From contig JAWUZG010000018.1 of assembly GCA_036785705.1 (NCBI GenBank), forward strand, positions 7,103,501-7,167,500: a DNA stretch of 64,000 nucleotides, read 5' to 3'. The position numbers were made by a program, and so were the translations under genes. Source of the DNA: Acanthornis magna (Eukaryota; Chordata; Aves; Passeriformes; Acanthizidae). Every line of letters begins with the position of its first letter. The first letter of the stretch is position 1. Of the stretch, positions 1 through 10,500 are shown in pieces. Below the pieces are notes generated by a model. It was not told where the DNA came from. It was given only the letters and a program-made list of their open reading frames with translations, and made no database searches.

Positions 1-749
1 AAGTTGGCATTGCAGTTTCCTCTAGAAAAAGACAAGGTGAACATAGGCACGAGTGGATACAACCAGGGAAAACATGGCTTCAAATTAAAACAGCTATAAT
101 AAGAGTGGATATCTTGTAAATATTCTTCATTGCTAGTAGCTTTCCCAGTCCCCATGACACAAATATGATTTTCTTATTCTTGCTAATGAGAGTACAGATG
201 CATGTATTCACCTAGGGGTACCTTGCCACAGTGCAGCTGAAAGGAAATCAGAGCTGACAGTCCATTTCAATTATCTCTACCTGCTCAGCAGCAGTGTGTC
301 TGAGAGAGGAACTGTTTTCCCACAGTAAGATTGTTTTCCCACAGTAGCTCCCATTAAAATGGAGAGAATGGACCACTGGGTGTTCTCAAGGCACCTGCAG
401 TGTGACATGGCATCGTACAGTGCAGAGTGGAGTAAAGAGGACTCCATTCCTAGCTGAGCACCATGAACTGAGCCTACAAACCATAACAAAGAGATCTCCT
501 TATCCTAACAGTGATATACCTTTTATGAGACAGTTTTTGCCCAAGTTCTGATTCCCGAAATTTCACAAAGAACAGGATGACTTCCAACAGCTTAATGTAT
601 TAATCTTCCCAACCACTTTTTTAGGGTTATAAGCAGATAACCCTGTCCTGATGTGGCGACTGTGTGCATTCATGCCCAGCCTTTCACCTTTAGTGACTGC
701 CCAAAAAACCTAGGAAATGACCAAAACCAAGGGCAAGTTTACTGCTTAC
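1..749 (-). other. EVC: EVC intron 4 (partial)
   Basis: Begins at the GTAAGC donor of exon 4 and runs off the left edge. I looked for EVC exon 5 on the minus strand and saw no match. No repeat recognised. Confidence 0.8.
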
Positions 750-982
750 CTCTCACATGTCAGCACTTCAGGGAAGCTGGTCACCTTTAGGAAGGCTCGA
801 GCCTGAAATCTGTCATCGCTTGTTGTGGAACATATTGTGGTGGAGGAACTACAGTCCTCTTTGTCTCCCTGGCTCAGGGATCCCAGGCTGCCTGACATAG
901 ATGTCTCCACCACTTGATTAGGCAGAACTGTCTGCTTTGGATTCTCATGCAAAGATGGATTGGATGAGCCATCTGCCAAAGG
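750..982 (-). CDS. EVC: EVC exon 4
   Basis: 233 nt, 77 codons plus 2 bases (phase 0 in, phase 2 out), acceptor ending TTATAG at 983 and donor GTAAGC at 749. It starts [14 protein letters not shown] and contains a serine-rich stretch ([17 protein letters not shown]) and SFPEVLTCE, all clearly EVC. The in-frame stop after the last codon is intronic read-through, not the end of the protein. Confidence 0.95.
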
Positions 983-3900
983 CTATAAGTCAAAGAAAAT
1001 TCACAAGGTCAATTAATACAACACAACAAGGAGACAAACATCTCATCAAATTTCAGTGTTTACTTTCAAGGGAAAAGTTAAACAGCATACACAGCAAAAG
1101 GGTTTCCATAAAAATGACAGGCTTTTGCATTGCCCAGCAAAGCATACTTCTGTTTCAGTTAGCTGCTTGGTGCATGCTTTCTTTCTTCCTTTTAGATCCT
1201 TGTGGCATTTTTCTTATGGCTCCTTAGATAGATCCAACTTCCATTAACATTAAAGAGCAGACAAGCTCCCTTAAACACAGTGAAAATTGACTGGACACTA
1301 TGTAAAGCATTGCAAGTTTCGGGGGGGAGCTGAAAGCAGCTGATGCCTCACAGAATAAGCCTTGAGTCAATGGACTAAAAAAAAAGAAAGTTCCCTATTA
1401 AGCAGATTGGCAGTAAATTTTCTTCTATTACTTGACTCTACAATTTACACTGACACAGAATGATTGTCATTAATTTTTACAAGTAGAATCTAAAACCTTA
1501 CCCTAAATTTCTGGTTGATGGGATAGATCACTTTTGCCTTTAATGCAAATGCTGTGATGTTACTGTTCAGAGGAGACTCACTTTCCTGTATGGAAAAGAA
1601 CAGAAAACCATTTGGGAACAGCAGCAGATCTGGCAAGTATTCATTCCAAGTATCACTTGCCCTTTTTTGTTACACAAGTTAAAAGTTCCTATTGATAACT
1701 AACTGCTCATGTCCACTTTGGTGCAGGAAGTCTTTTCATAAGGCTCTTTCAGAGTAGGAAACCTGAAAAGGGAACGCTTGTCATTACCACTGCTACAAAA
1801 TGTTTTTAATACTCCAGGAGAAAATAGGCAGCATCTGGTATTTGCAAAGTATTTTCATTTTGTGTCTTGTCACCAACCTCCATGTCCTTAAGAACAACTA
1901 AAGATTTTACATAATACTGATATTATCTTAATAATAAAAACTACTAAAGGATAATAAGCTCCACGGATATCATCATGGCTATGAATTCTGTCTTTTAATT
2001 AAAATAAAGAAACAACAGATTAAGAAAAACTAGTCATCATTTTTTTCCAGTAAGAACTTTTATAATATAACCCTTAGGCAAAATCTAGAGAAAATAACCA
2101 TGTTTTTCTAAAGAACTCTTAATAGATAATGGATTCTTTCATGCAATTTGTTGTATCATGTAATCTGACCGTCTGCCACTGCTGTTTTCTAGACGTTGGA
2201 ACAATGGGATTGTCAGCTTTGTTTTGAGAGGTTAGGGATGGCTTAATAAAAGTTTGGCTATAAACAGCAGAAAAAATATGTAAGTCCAAGCACTAGGATT
2301 TCCTATTTTATGTGTTCTGGTTTTGTCATATGAAATAAAAGACTGATTTGTCAAAACACAGGGGTTTTTAATACAGCTTTTTCTAAGAAATATCAAAGCA
2401 CTAATAGAGTCTAAAAATTATAAATGGAAAAAGAAGAGTAATTCACTAGACTTCACTATGAATTCACTATGTAATTCACTAGACTTCTATCATTGTGCCT
2501 TTTCATCCCCATTTCATTTATTTCCATTTTTGGGTTTACAGATAAAGTTAAAAGCACAGGGGCAGCATGTGAAACACTTGCCCATAGTGAGCAGTCCCAG
2601 TGCTGCAGTACCTCATCAGGGACAGGAGTGGACAGAGCTATTGCTCTGCAGGGGCTGGAGGCAGAGCAGCCAGTCCAAAGCTGGAAAGCTGTACTGCAGT
2701 GTGCTAGAACTCATACGTCCTGCTTCTCAGCAGGCATAAATAACACACAGTTATTATTAATACAGTAATTATGGTGTTATTGCAACGTGGAAAGTCTCAG
2801 AATGAAAATATCTCTTTTTCTGAAGTGTTCTAACCTAATTAAAAGCATTTTCCATCTATGCTTCTTCATAAACTGTCAATTTGATGCTAGTAACAGCAAA
2901 AACCTCTGGAAATCAGAGCAAATTAATGGACAAAATATATACATATAACTTCAGTTGTTAGACAAATAGGTGGGAGAAAGTCCCCTCAAACAACAAGGTT
3001 ACTTCTTAATGTCTTATAAATGAGCCATGTTTGGGAAATGGATATAGTTGTGAATGATCACCTTTAAAAGACTGTGTTCCCATTTCAAAAACACTGGTAA
3101 TATGCATAAAGATGTAAAATTGTGTAAGCTCCCCCACAGGATTTACACTTCAAAAAATAACCTAATCCATGCTCATTTGTTTAACTCAAGCAAAACAACT
3201 AAACATTCCTGATCACAAAACTGAAATGAAGATTCATTACCTGTCAGGATTTAAATCAACAGTTTAAATGTTAATAATAACATTTTCTTGAAATGCTGAA
3301 ACCAGTTCTTATTACAAGCTAAGCACCAGACTGGCTGCTTTTGACTCACATTTTATGCAGGTATTTAATTTATGTATAATAGACTAAATGAGTCAGCTGA
3401 ACTACACACTTTTAAATGTGCAGTTTAAATCACAATCTTTAGCTTCATCAAGAGCAGTCAAATCAGCTTTGGGTGAAAGGTAGTGATCTAATGACTACAC
3501 AGTAGGACTGGTTCTCCAGTTATTTTGGGATTTTTTTTTTTTTTTAGTTACTTAATTACTTGATGTTTTCATTGAGGGTAGGCTAAGTTGTTAAGTTTAC
3601 ACTTTTACTTTTCTTCACAAATTGTTTCTCTAATCGTCCTTGAATCCCAGTTCACCTCAGTGGTCTTTTGATACTTACAAACTTTTTCTTATGTCAATAG
3701 TGTTAATTTATCCCACCAGCCTTTTGAAACTAAGGACAACATAGAGATGAAAGTAAAGAAGCCTCTGTCCAAAAAGAACTCAGGATCTTGATTCAAATAT
3801 CCAAAGAGTTTCCCAAGCAAAACGGAATTCATAAGCGGAATGCTTGAAATGGTTGTATTCATAAGCAGCAATCAACTCCCACTCTCCATCTTATACTTTT

Positions 3901-6900
3901 TCTGAACACTTTTTAAAGTCTCTCTCCAAGCCCATTAAAATTAAGAGAATTTGGAGCAGCCCTGAACATGCTCATCGCTACACGCAGCAAAATGGAGATC
4001 CACCTACAAGAGCAGAACTTTACCTCCAGCACCATTTCCTCTTTTGATGTATATGGTTCTGCTTTACTTTTCATGAGTGTGTGCTCTCTTTCATCAGTGT
4101 TGAAGCTTTCCAGAAGTCTTTGGGAATCATCTTTCTGAAATTCCAAGAGATAACATAAAATGTAACACTTGAGATCATGCAAATTAACTGGAAACATCTT
4201 TGACTGCAGCCTGGATACATTCATGTCTCCATCACGAAAATTATTCCAGTATTAGTTGAAAATTCCAGAAAAATACAATCTGAAAACAAAAGAAAATTTT
4301 ACGTTTTCAGAGAGGAATAATTAAAATTAATGAACTTTAAAAATTTCTCATTCCAGAAACAGAATTTTAATCTAAAAAGTTTTAAGAGGCTGTGAATGTG
4401 TCAAATCAATCCATCTACTCTCAAAATGAAATACTACAGACTATGGAGTCAACCTCACGGTCTGAGCTCAAACATCTCAATTAAAGCAAGTTAACTAAAA
4501 TTGTCTATAATTACCAGCAATAAAGAGAATGTTGAGTACTTTTGCTCCCCTGCTATAAGAAAAAGTTCCTAAATGTGTGGAAGTTCCTGTTACGGAGAAG
4601 TAACTATCAGAAAATGCTCATCACCTTCCTTCCCGAAAAGCAGTCCATGTTATTTGCCTCACTTCCCAAACACAAAAAGCCACTGGCAGGGATACAGACT
4701 GTGTGGGAATGAAACCTCCTGCTACACATGATCTTCCCTACACACTATATAGATCAGAAAACAATACCAGTGTGCCTCCAAACACAGCATTGGAAGGATT
4801 TTTTTTTAGTGAAGCAAAAGATGGCTGCCATGCTACATGAAATTCTTTTTCAGGTTTTCAATCCACTGACTACTTTTTGATGTAGTCCAATGACACAACT
4901 GCAGCCACTATGCATGTCACTGTCTTATGGAAACGTGCGCCTTGAATTATTTGGCCACTTCGTATGTAAAGTAGTCCATTTTCCCAGAATATGGAGAACA
5001 GCCCAGCCTTTGAATACATTTAATTCCTTATGATTTGCCTCTATCTCCTCTCTGGAATTTCGATTGTGCAATAATTCAGTTTATATTCTTGGGTTAACCT
5101 TTAAAATGTGGTGAATTGCAGATGCTGGCTCCTAAAAATCTACTTATGAAAAAGAACAGTCATTAATCTCCCTTAGCAATCTTGTAACTTATTTGTTGCC
5201 ATGGTACAGGTTTCTTCTTAAAACTATCCCAGTGTATCACATGTACAGATCAACAAAACAATAAAGGACTTAATGCATCCAAGTCCCACATATTCAGGAG
5301 ATCTATAAAATAGTGATTGGCAAATGTGGCAAATGCTGTTGGCTTATTGTGGTATTAAAGCTGCTTCAGACTCCAGGTACTTGCCCTGCTCCCACTCTAA
5401 GGATAACTTAGCTGCTTGGGATGGAACATATCATACCCAGAAAAGATATCCCTGCTTTTACTTTGGATATGGTAGGATGCAACAAGTGCAGTTCAGTACC
5501 TGCTACCTCCACAGCATCAGTGGGGCAGCCAGTGGGAAGAAGGAGCAGCCTAAGGTTACTCTGCTCAATTTGGGAAATCAGACCCACAGGGTACAACCTT
5601 CCCACCCTGCAACATGTTCTGTATGCACCAGCAAGCAGTTCATTTTTCTTTCAAAATAAATAACTCTCTTATGGCAGCAGCATTGATTTTAATGGCATTT
5701 AAATGTCTAAATGCATCTGAAGATCCAGGCCAGAGAGAATTGACAGCTTCTATTCCCTATTGACATATATGACATAAAGGATAAAATTGTACATGGCTAC
5801 ATTTGAGTTGGTAGTGGCAGTACAATAAAGATACACCTATTAAGGCAGGGAAAATGAGCAATTGAGTCAGAAAGGCTTTTACTTGCACAGGATGCATTGA
5901 TCCAGCATTTGAAGTGCCTCCATTACTAGGCTAAAGTCTGGCTTCAAACAGAGTTTCAATCCTCCAATCTAAAAGTAGTTGGGAGCAAGAGAATTTATCT
6001 CCTATGTCATGTTAATGATGATCAACGCTAGCAGATACACACACGCAGCAGAGCTGTTATAGCTCAAAAACGGTGTGGTGAAACACCAAGTCAGACCAGA
6101 CCCCCCACACACAGGCAGGCAGAACTCTCTGCAGGGCTCCAGATTCCCCAGCACCAACCACTGCTACATCCAGGCAATCCAGCATGACCTGCGACTAAAT
6201 GCGATGGGAGAAAGCAACATAAATCAGCAACAATTCTCAGAAAACATCTCTGCCTGGTAGTGGTTCTGTGAGTATGTGCTGCCTCTGCAACCTTTGAGTC
6301 TGAAGAAACACTATGTAATAAAGACATAGGAACCATCCACCACAGTACTTAAAACAGAACAAGTATGAGCAAGTATGCTATTAACAAAATCATACACTTT
6401 AGAAAACCCTGCTAGTATGGCATCAAGTAAACCATCAGCTGTGCTCAGGCTCCTTTATTTCTTCGGTATCCATGTGTGTACCCTCAGGGCAAAGTTATGG
6501 CTGTGGGTTAGTAGCAATACTCAGCACCATGTGTAAAACGAACTTTGGAAAAGTCTGTAAAATACTTTGGAAATAAGATTACTGTTTTAGGGTGGAAATT
6601 AGTGTTTATTTTCAATTATCTCACAAAGCTTCTGCAAAGCGGGGGCACTTTCCCTAAAGCAACACAGCCTTGTGCACGAAGCGGTGGTTCAGAGAAGCAA
6701 ACTCGTAGGTCACCTCTGTCAGAGACACGGGCCAGCGGGGTAACACTAAGAACACAAAAACACTTACACCGCCCTCCTTTTCGAGCCAACCCGCTTGTTT
6801 CAGCAACTACTTAAAGGAAGTAGTGAACTCCTTTCCAGCAGAGTGCGTCAGGAATTACGGTGCCCCCCACCTACCCCCGCTGCAGAGCGCACCCCGCCGC

Positions 6901-7226
6901 GCCGCTCGCCCCGGGCACAGCCCAGGCTGTCCCGTGCAGGGGGCAGAGCCGGCAGGCGGCACCTCCCGAGCCCTCCGCCCTTTAAACTCTCGCAAACTAC
7001 TCCTGATCCCCCGAGCTGTCGCCCCAGGCCGGCCCGCGCCGCCCTCCCCGCGTACCTCTCCGCCCCGGCGCGGCCCGAGCGCGCAGCGGCAGAGCAGGGC
7101 GGCGGCGGCGGCGCCCAGCAGCAGCCCCAGCAGCACGGCGGGGGCCAGCAGGGCGGGCAGCGCCTGCAGCGAGTCCGCCCAGAACTGCAGCCCCACGGCC
7201 CGCAGGCAGACCCCCACCGCCGCCAT
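750..7226 (-). CDS. EVC: EVC ciliary complex subunit, exons 1-4 (5' part of gene; runs off the left edge)
   Basis: Four exons, join on the minus strand 7226-7056, 4134-4024, 1585-1502, 982-750 (599 nt, about 200 residues), keep one open frame with GT..AG introns of 2921, 2438 and 519 bp. The deduced protein starts with a hydrophobic stretch at residues 22-46 ([17 protein letters not shown]...), the N-terminal membrane anchor of EVC. It continues with a polar region and ends in the block [15 protein letters not shown], which I recognise as nearly identical to mammalian EVC. Known role: a single-pass ciliary membrane protein that pairs with EVC2 at the EvC zone of the primary cilium and promotes Hedgehog signalling downstream of Smoothened. 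Exon 4 ends in phase 2, so the rest of the protein (about 800 residues in mammals) is to the left; I looked for exon 5 in bases 1-749 and did not find it. The head-to-head neighbour is EVC2. The identity is secure; the exact transcript start is not visible. Confidence 0.95.
983..1501 (-). other. EVC: EVC intron 3 (519 bp)
   Basis: Short GT..AG intron. Contains a G7 run near 1321. ORFs here are chance. Confidence 0.85.
1502..1585 (-). CDS. EVC: EVC exon 3
   Basis: 28 codons, phase 0 to 0, acceptor ending TACAG and donor GTAAGG. It encodes [20 protein letters not shown], which is essentially unchanged from mammalian EVC. This exon is not reported as an ATG-initiated ORF because it has no internal methionine; the splice sites and homology define it (residues 95-122). 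Confidence 0.92.
2438..2487 (+). repeat. 17-bp direct repeat, period 33
   Basis: GTAATTCACTAGACTTC occurs at 2438-2454 and again at 2471-2487. The spacer also has two ACTATG/AATTCACTAT pieces, so this looks like replication-slippage duplication within EVC intron 2. Confidence 0.9.
3531..3545 (+). repeat. T15 homopolymer in EVC intron 2
   Basis: Fifteen T on the plus strand, A15 in the EVC transcript. Simple repeat without other visible context. Confidence 0.85.
4024..4134 (-). CDS. EVC: EVC exon 2
   Basis: 37 codons, phase 0 to 0, between an acceptor ending TTTCAG (4135) and a GTAAAG donor (4023). The start, [10 protein letters not shown], matches the KDDTQNLLKN region of mammalian EVC directly after the membrane anchor. 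The rest is charged and poorly conserved (residues 58-94 of the deduced protein), as expected for the linker behind the anchor. Confidence 0.88.
4135..7055 (-). other. EVC: EVC intron 1 (2921 bp)
   Basis: AT-rich up to about 6600 and GC-rich towards exon 1. Several ORFs of 60-110 codons on both strands show no recognisable protein. The right-hand part is the edge of the CpG island. Confidence 0.8.
7056..7226 (-). CDS. EVC: EVC exon 1 (coding part)
   Basis: Start codon at 7226-7224 on the minus strand, with G at -3 and G at +4, a strong context. It encodes 57 residues from [12 protein letters not shown] to GPRRGGE and ends in phase 0 before a GTACGC donor at 7055. The segment [10 protein letters not shown] matches the membrane anchor of mammalian EVC, which fixes both frame and start. 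The frame stays open upstream for 69 more codons to an ATG at 7433, but that extension has no counterpart in mammalian EVC and the 7226 start aligns with the known N terminus. Very GC-rich, inside the CpG island. Confidence 0.9.
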
Positions 7227-7431
7227 CGCACCGGGCCCGGCCCGCAGCGAGGAGAGGGCAGGGCATGGGGGGAGGGCCCGCTGCTCGGGGGCCCTCCGCC
7301 CCCCGCCCTCGCCGCGGTGGGAGGAGACCGATGGCGGATGGATGCGGCGGCTGAGGCCCAGCCTGGCTTGGGGCAGCGCTTGGAAAGTTTCCGCGGAGCC
7401 GTCCGCAGCCGCGGAGGGTCCGCCTGCCGCC
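7227..7431. promoter_or_regulatory. EVC/EVC2 bidirectional promoter and 5' UTRs
   Basis: Only 205 bp separate the two divergent start codons, so both 5' UTRs and the shared core promoter must lie in or beside this stretch, with transcription starts possibly overlapping. It is GC- and CpG-rich and I see no TATA box. This fits the known head-to-head arrangement of EVC and EVC2 in other vertebrates and suits two proteins that work as one complex. Confidence 0.85.
7331..7337 (+). promoter_or_regulatory. YY1-like motif ATGGCGG
   Basis: ATGGCGG is the core of the YY1 site seen in many TATA-less bidirectional promoters. It lies midway between the two start codons. It is a short motif in GC-rich DNA, so chance is possible. 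Confidence 0.35.
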
Positions 7432-7560
7432 ATGCGGTGGCCGCTGGCCGGGCTGCTGCTGGCGCTGCTCCCCGGCGGCCCCTCCGCGCCCGCCCAGCCT
7501 CTCGCAGCGGCCGCCGGGCGGGGCCCGCCCCGGGAGCCCTGCGGTCGGAGGGCGGCTGCG
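7432..7560 (+). CDS. EVC2: EVC2 exon 1 (signal peptide)
   Basis: The ATG at 7432 sits in a perfect GCCGCC-ATG context and opens a hydrophobic signal peptide ([20 protein letters not shown]). The exon encodes 43 residues and ends in phase 0 at a GTAAGC donor (7561). An in-frame ATG at 7342 would add 30 residues in front of the signal peptide, but it has a T at -3, so 7432 is preferred. The sequence after the signal peptide is low-complexity Ala/Pro/Arg and not conserved. Confidence 0.85.
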
Positions 7561-10500
7561 GTAAGCGCTGTGCCCGCGGTGTGCCCGCGGTGTGCGGGTG
7601 GTGAGTAGCCCCTCCGGCGGGGCCGATGGCAGGCTCAGGGCAGGCCCCGTGTGAGGGGCAGCAGCCCCCGCGGCGGGCTGTGCTCGGCAGCGGGGCCCGG
7701 CTGAGCAGCGGCCGCTTCCCAGGCACCGGGACTGGGGGCGACGGCCCGGAAAGCTGCCGGGGGTCGGCGTGGCGAGGCAGCCAACAAGTTCTGGACAGGG
7801 TCCTTAGTGCAAAAAAGATGAGGAGCTACTGGAGAGGGTCCAGCAGAGGGCCACGAAAGTGATGACGGGTGTGGGGCATCTCTCTTACAAGGAGAGACTT
7901 GCAGGAGCTGGGCCTGTTTAGAGAAAAGACTGAGAAGGGACCTCATTAATACATGTAAATATCTCAAAGGTGGGTGTCAAAAGCATGGTGAAGAGCATGG
8001 TCATGGGTGTCAAGAGCAGACTCTTTTCAGTGGTACCCAGGGACAGGAGAAGGAGCAATGGCCGTAAAGTAAAACAAAAAGTTTCACCTCAACATGAAGA
8101 ACTTTTTTACACTGAGAGTGGCAGAGTACTGGAACAGCTGCCCAGGAAGGTTGTGGAGTCTCCCTCTCTGGAGACAGTCCAAACCCACCTGGAGGTGTTC
8201 CTCTGTCACCTCTGCCAGGTGACCCTGCCTTGGCAGGGGGTTGGACTGGGTGATCTCCAGAGGGCCCTTCAACCCTAACCATGCTGTGTCTGTGCTTTGC
8301 TGTGCTTCTGAGCAGAGGCCCTTGGTGTTTATCTAGTAACAGCACCCCTGCCCACTGGTGTCAGCCCCCAATTAGGAGTGCCATAGCTTTTAGGATGGAG
8401 ATTTTATGTTTCATTCTCTCTCCTTACCAAGGTTTATGTCTGTCAAGCCATCGCAAAATGTGTCGGAATAGTTACCTTTGCTGACCTGGAGAATACCTAA
8501 CTGCAGTGGGGGCTGGAGTGAGTCATAAATGGTAGTTTGTGATGGGATTACAGAGAGACTGATAAACAGAAAATAGTCTTGCAGGAAAAACACCAAACAA
8601 ATAAAAACCCCCAAAGACCAGAACCCCCCAAAAACCAACAAACAGCACACCAACTTATTTTACTAGAAGAATAAATTAATGTAAAACTTGGGAAAATGTT
8701 TCCTGACAATATTATTGCATTAAATTAATTACTTTTGAAGCATGATAGGAGAGCAGGTCTATGGAATTGGCACTGCTTGCTGATGTGAAGCCCCTTGTGA
8801 TGTCCTCTGGTATTATGGATGGACTCTGAATACTCAGGCTGTATTTTCCACTGGGACCTGAATGTCAGATATGGCAGAAGGAAAAACAAGGAGTGCTGTT
8901 ACATCTTTTGTAGTTGATGCACATGGACGTACAAACACCACAGATTTTGTGCATCGGCTGTTGTAAAACCACGCAGGAATGAATACCTGGAGCCTGTGGA
9001 AATCAGGAGCCAGTTGTGTGCTGATTTCCTAGAAAGTAGGAAATAAAAATTATTAGCTAGAAAGCCACATTTTCTGCATGTCTTTATACATGCTTAAACC
9101 ACTGTCTGCTTTTGTTAGTCTCACTTAAAATGCAACTGTTGACATTTAACGTTCTAATTCATATATATGCTGATACAATGTATAAGAGTAATATTTGTGA
9201 TTTACATTTATAAACAAGATTGCATTTAACATAAAAGACTATATTGGTGTTTTATATTTTCATCAGTGTTCTAAACTGCTATTACATCAATTTAGTGGAC
9301 TGGTACACATTTCCTTAACGCAGATAGAGCCCTAGACTTCTCTAGAAATGCCTGGCAAGGCTTGATTCCCTTTTAACATGATTTCTGTTGCTGCATATCC
9401 ATGTGCACAGATAGAAAGGTGCACATACAGCAGTTTTGATCCCCTTTTGGGTCATTCATTCAAGAGTGGGACTCAATGATCTGTGTGTGTTCCCTCCAGC
9501 TCAGAATGGACTGATTCTGTGTATAATAATAATTCTGCCTGATTTATCCACCAGACAATTTTTTGTTTAAGCTTGCCACTGGAGTTTCCAGTTCTTTCTG
9601 TGTTCTTGAGGTGCTTGGTTGCTCAAAATTAATGGTCATACCGATTGTTTAACCAATGAAAATAAACTAATAATGGCATCAGAGAACTTTACCATACCTC
9701 AGCTTGTGTATAAAAATTCTGGAGAGCAGGAAGAACCGTACAACAAGGTATTTGGAAAGAGCCTCTAGTAAGGAGCTCAATGTCTGGGGTCTCCCAGAGC
9801 TGCTCAGAGTGTGCTGCATGTTGGTTTCTGAGTCCCTTCTTCTCTAAAAGAGTTGCTTCCAATTCTGCATGTATGGATGTGTTTCACAAAGGTTCCTTAA
9901 ACCCCAGGGCTCCTGGTACATCTGAATTTGTGAGATACCTTGCATTTTCTATTATGTTGAGGGAAAGTGCCCTATCTGAAGTGAGAAATATTTTCATTCA
10001 CGGGTAACTGAAGTTACAGCTCTAGCAATAATCAGTGCTGGCTTCACTAAGCAGGCAAAGAAGAAAATTGCCCCTAACATGATGTACTGTAACAGTGGTG
10101 TTGACATAAGTCAGTACTTAACATTACTCACATGCAGTGCTTGGTAGCAAACAGAAACAGCAAGTGTGGGTCACGTCACTGTCACTAGGCAGAGTTAGAT
10201 CCCTGTTAATCAGCCCACATTCCTAACTCTCTATTACCTCCTGCAAGGAAGCATTTTTGATGAATGAAAACTTGCTTATATGACTTCTACATCTTGGTCA
10301 AAACACTGGGCTGTAAAATGCTTGAAAGCACTGGGTTTTTTTACTTATGTTTTGAGCTGTGATTTCTGTAGCAGTCTCTGTGGTCCAGGCACAGGCAGGA
10401 GGCTGTCACAGATTGCCTTGCAACCTGCATTTTTAGCATGTGGCTGCTTTGAAAGGTTTTGTGTAGTCCTCTACACAGGAGGAAAAATGAGTGTAATGTC

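Larger units (their letters stand above)
1586..4023 (-). other. EVC: EVC intron 2 (2438 bp)
   Basis: AT-rich. Holds the 17-bp direct repeat at 2438-2487 and the T15 run at 3531-3545. No transposable element recognised. Confidence 0.85.
6850..7780. other. CpG island over the EVC/EVC2 5' ends
   Basis: Base composition changes sharply to GC-rich with dense CG dinucleotides from about 6850 to about 7780, in surroundings that are AT-rich and CpG-poor. It covers EVC exon 1, the intergenic stretch and EVC2 exon 1. The many long overlapping ORFs here on both strands are a by-product of GC-rich sequence lacking stop codons. Confidence 0.9.

Noticed and set aside
6795..7726. Very long overlapping ORFs (up to 292 codons) on both strands
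   Set aside because: GC-rich CpG-island sequence has few stop codons. Only the EVC and EVC2 first-exon frames match known proteins.
7626..8278. ORFs after EVC2 exon 1
   Set aside because: CpG-island edge and CR1 sequence; no host protein similarity.
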